6,231 bases of DNA, from positions 1 to 6,231 of the forward strand of contig CAMLLA010000257.1 of the NCBI GenBank assembly GCA_946480525.1. The letters are read 5' to 3'. The notes under the pieces were generated by a model that saw nothing but the letters and a program-made list of their open reading frames with translations, ran no database searches and was not told the DNA's origin. Position numbers and translations under genes: made by a program. Shown in pieces: positions 5,816-6,231 of this stretch. The stretch comes from an uncultured Asticcacaulis sp. (GTDB lineage Bacteria > Pseudomonadota > Alphaproteobacteria > Caulobacterales > Caulobacteraceae). How positions within the stretch are numbered: position 1 is the stretch's first letter; each line of letters begins with the position of its first letter.

Positions 5816-5830
5816 GCAGAATATTTCTGC
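5816..5830. repeat. 15-base palindrome GCAGAA-TAT-TTCTGC upstream of carD
   Basis: Perfect six-base arms flank TAT, 129 bases upstream of the carD start codon. The size and symmetry suit a dimeric regulator's operator. I do not recognise it as a known site. Confidence 0.42.
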
Positions 5831-6092
5831 GAAACGGGTGGCGCGCTGAATTCCTGACTAAGACAAGATTCTCATCCGACCTGTGTCGATGGTGCGTATC
5901 AGATCCAGTGAAGCGGAACTGAACGCGAGAAACAAACGAAGTTTTGCGTCGAGCGTTGGGTCTGTGCCGATGACTTTCGGATGAAAGCCAGAGGCGTCGG
6001 GAGGCCGTTGCGACTCTTGCAATACGTTAGGATATATCACAAATTTGCGACAAGATAAAGTCTCGCCCGGACAGGTGGCGTTCACGCATAAA

Positions 6093-6105
6093 GACTTTAT
6101 AAGTC
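6093..6105. repeat. 13-base palindrome GACTT-TAT-AAGTC
   Basis: Two perfect five-base arms flank TAT. It is the first of three inverted repeats within about 100 bases at the end of the window and may be an operator. Confidence 0.35.
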
Positions 6106-6126
6106 AAAGGCATTGGCTGGAAAGTG

Positions 6127-6195
6127 GGTATTTTGATACCTTCCGGCGATGCCGCGGCCTAAAATATTTTTCATAAATGCCGCATCATGCCGGAA
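6127..6195. repeat. Two abutting inverted repeats with AT-rich loop
   Basis: GGTAT-TTTG-ATACC (6127-6140) is directly followed by a longer imperfect stem. In this second stem TTCCGGC (6141-6147) pairs with GCCGGAA (6189-6195), GATGC (6148-6152) with GCATC (6182-6186), and GGC (6156-6158) with GCC (6179-6181), with short bulges and a 20-base AT-rich loop. The second stem has 15 pairs. No T run follows, so it is unlikely to be an intrinsic terminator; a structured RNA or a protein-binding site are options. Confidence 0.45.
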
Positions 6196-6231
6196 ATATA
6201 CGCTTAATGCAGGGCCGCATAGAGCGAAATC

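Larger units (their letters stand above)
5688..6231. other. Gene-free upstream region of carD, extending to the window end
   Basis: No frame here has good coding character. The longest, a minus-strand frame of 75 codons at 5858-6085, starts with GTG, has no ribosome site, and lacks the third-position GC bias of its neighbours. An ATG at 6176 on the plus strand stays open to the window end but has no ribosome site. The region is visibly more AT-rich than the genes, most clearly from ~6090 on. It probably holds the carD promoter and the control region of a gene beyond 6231. No tRNA-like fold or recognised riboswitch is seen. Confidence 0.6.

Noticed and set aside
5858..6085. Minus-strand frame of 75 codons upstream of carD
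   Set aside because: It has a GTG start with no ribosome site, weak third-position GC bias compared with neighbouring genes, and no recognisable motif. A decayed gene fragment cannot be excluded, but it is not supported.
5688..6231. tRNA, CRISPR array or prophage attachment site in the gene-free end
   Set aside because: I found no TTCGA-type T-loop with acceptor pairing, no regularly spaced repeats of CRISPR length, and no integrase or tRNA end.

Overview
The window looks like part of an alphaproteobacterial chromosome, most likely from the Caulobacterales (a Caulobacter or Asticcacaulis relative). The evidence is GC-rich coding sequence with strong third-position GC bias, an aerobic-type cobaltochelatase subunit CobT, an alphaproteobacterial-type ribosomal protein L28 without zinc-binding CxxC pairs, and a CarD/CdnL regulator ending in Ala-Ala. 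The genus is inferred; no rRNA or other taxonomic marker is present.

Left half, plus strand (1-3341): three genes stand in a tight, overlapping row. They are the 3' two thirds of cobT, a secreted phytase-like beta-propeller protein, and an AraC-type regulator fused to a multi-helix membrane domain. The phytase-like start codon overlaps the end of cobT by 11 bases, and the regulator's ATG overlaps the phytase-like stop by one base. All three are therefore probably co-transcribed and translationally coupled. A roughly 140-base element made of five hairpins lies in frame between the phytase-like start codon and its signal peptide.

Middle, minus strand (3206-4434): a DUF2306-like seven-helix membrane protein converges on the regulator gene and overlaps its 3' end by 136 bases. 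Next come the rpmB (L28) terminator, rpmB itself, and a near-consensus sigma70 promoter that lies between the arms of a perfect 10-base inverted repeat.

Right half, minus strand (4447-5687): an uncharacterised 137-residue protein is preceded by a long leader holding a candidate 15-codon leader peptide with its own Shine-Dalgarno site, followed at once by a stable hairpin. Then come the carD terminator and carD. The last ~540 bases (5688-6231) hold no convincing gene. They are less GC-rich than the genes and contain several short inverted and direct repeats, probably control sequence for carD and for a gene beyond the window.

The most notable points are the leader-peptide/hairpin arrangement at 4930-4997, the repeat that extends the N-terminus of a secreted protein, the inverted repeat around the rpmB promoter, and the antisense coding overlap. 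None proves a new system; each is a specific testable anomaly.
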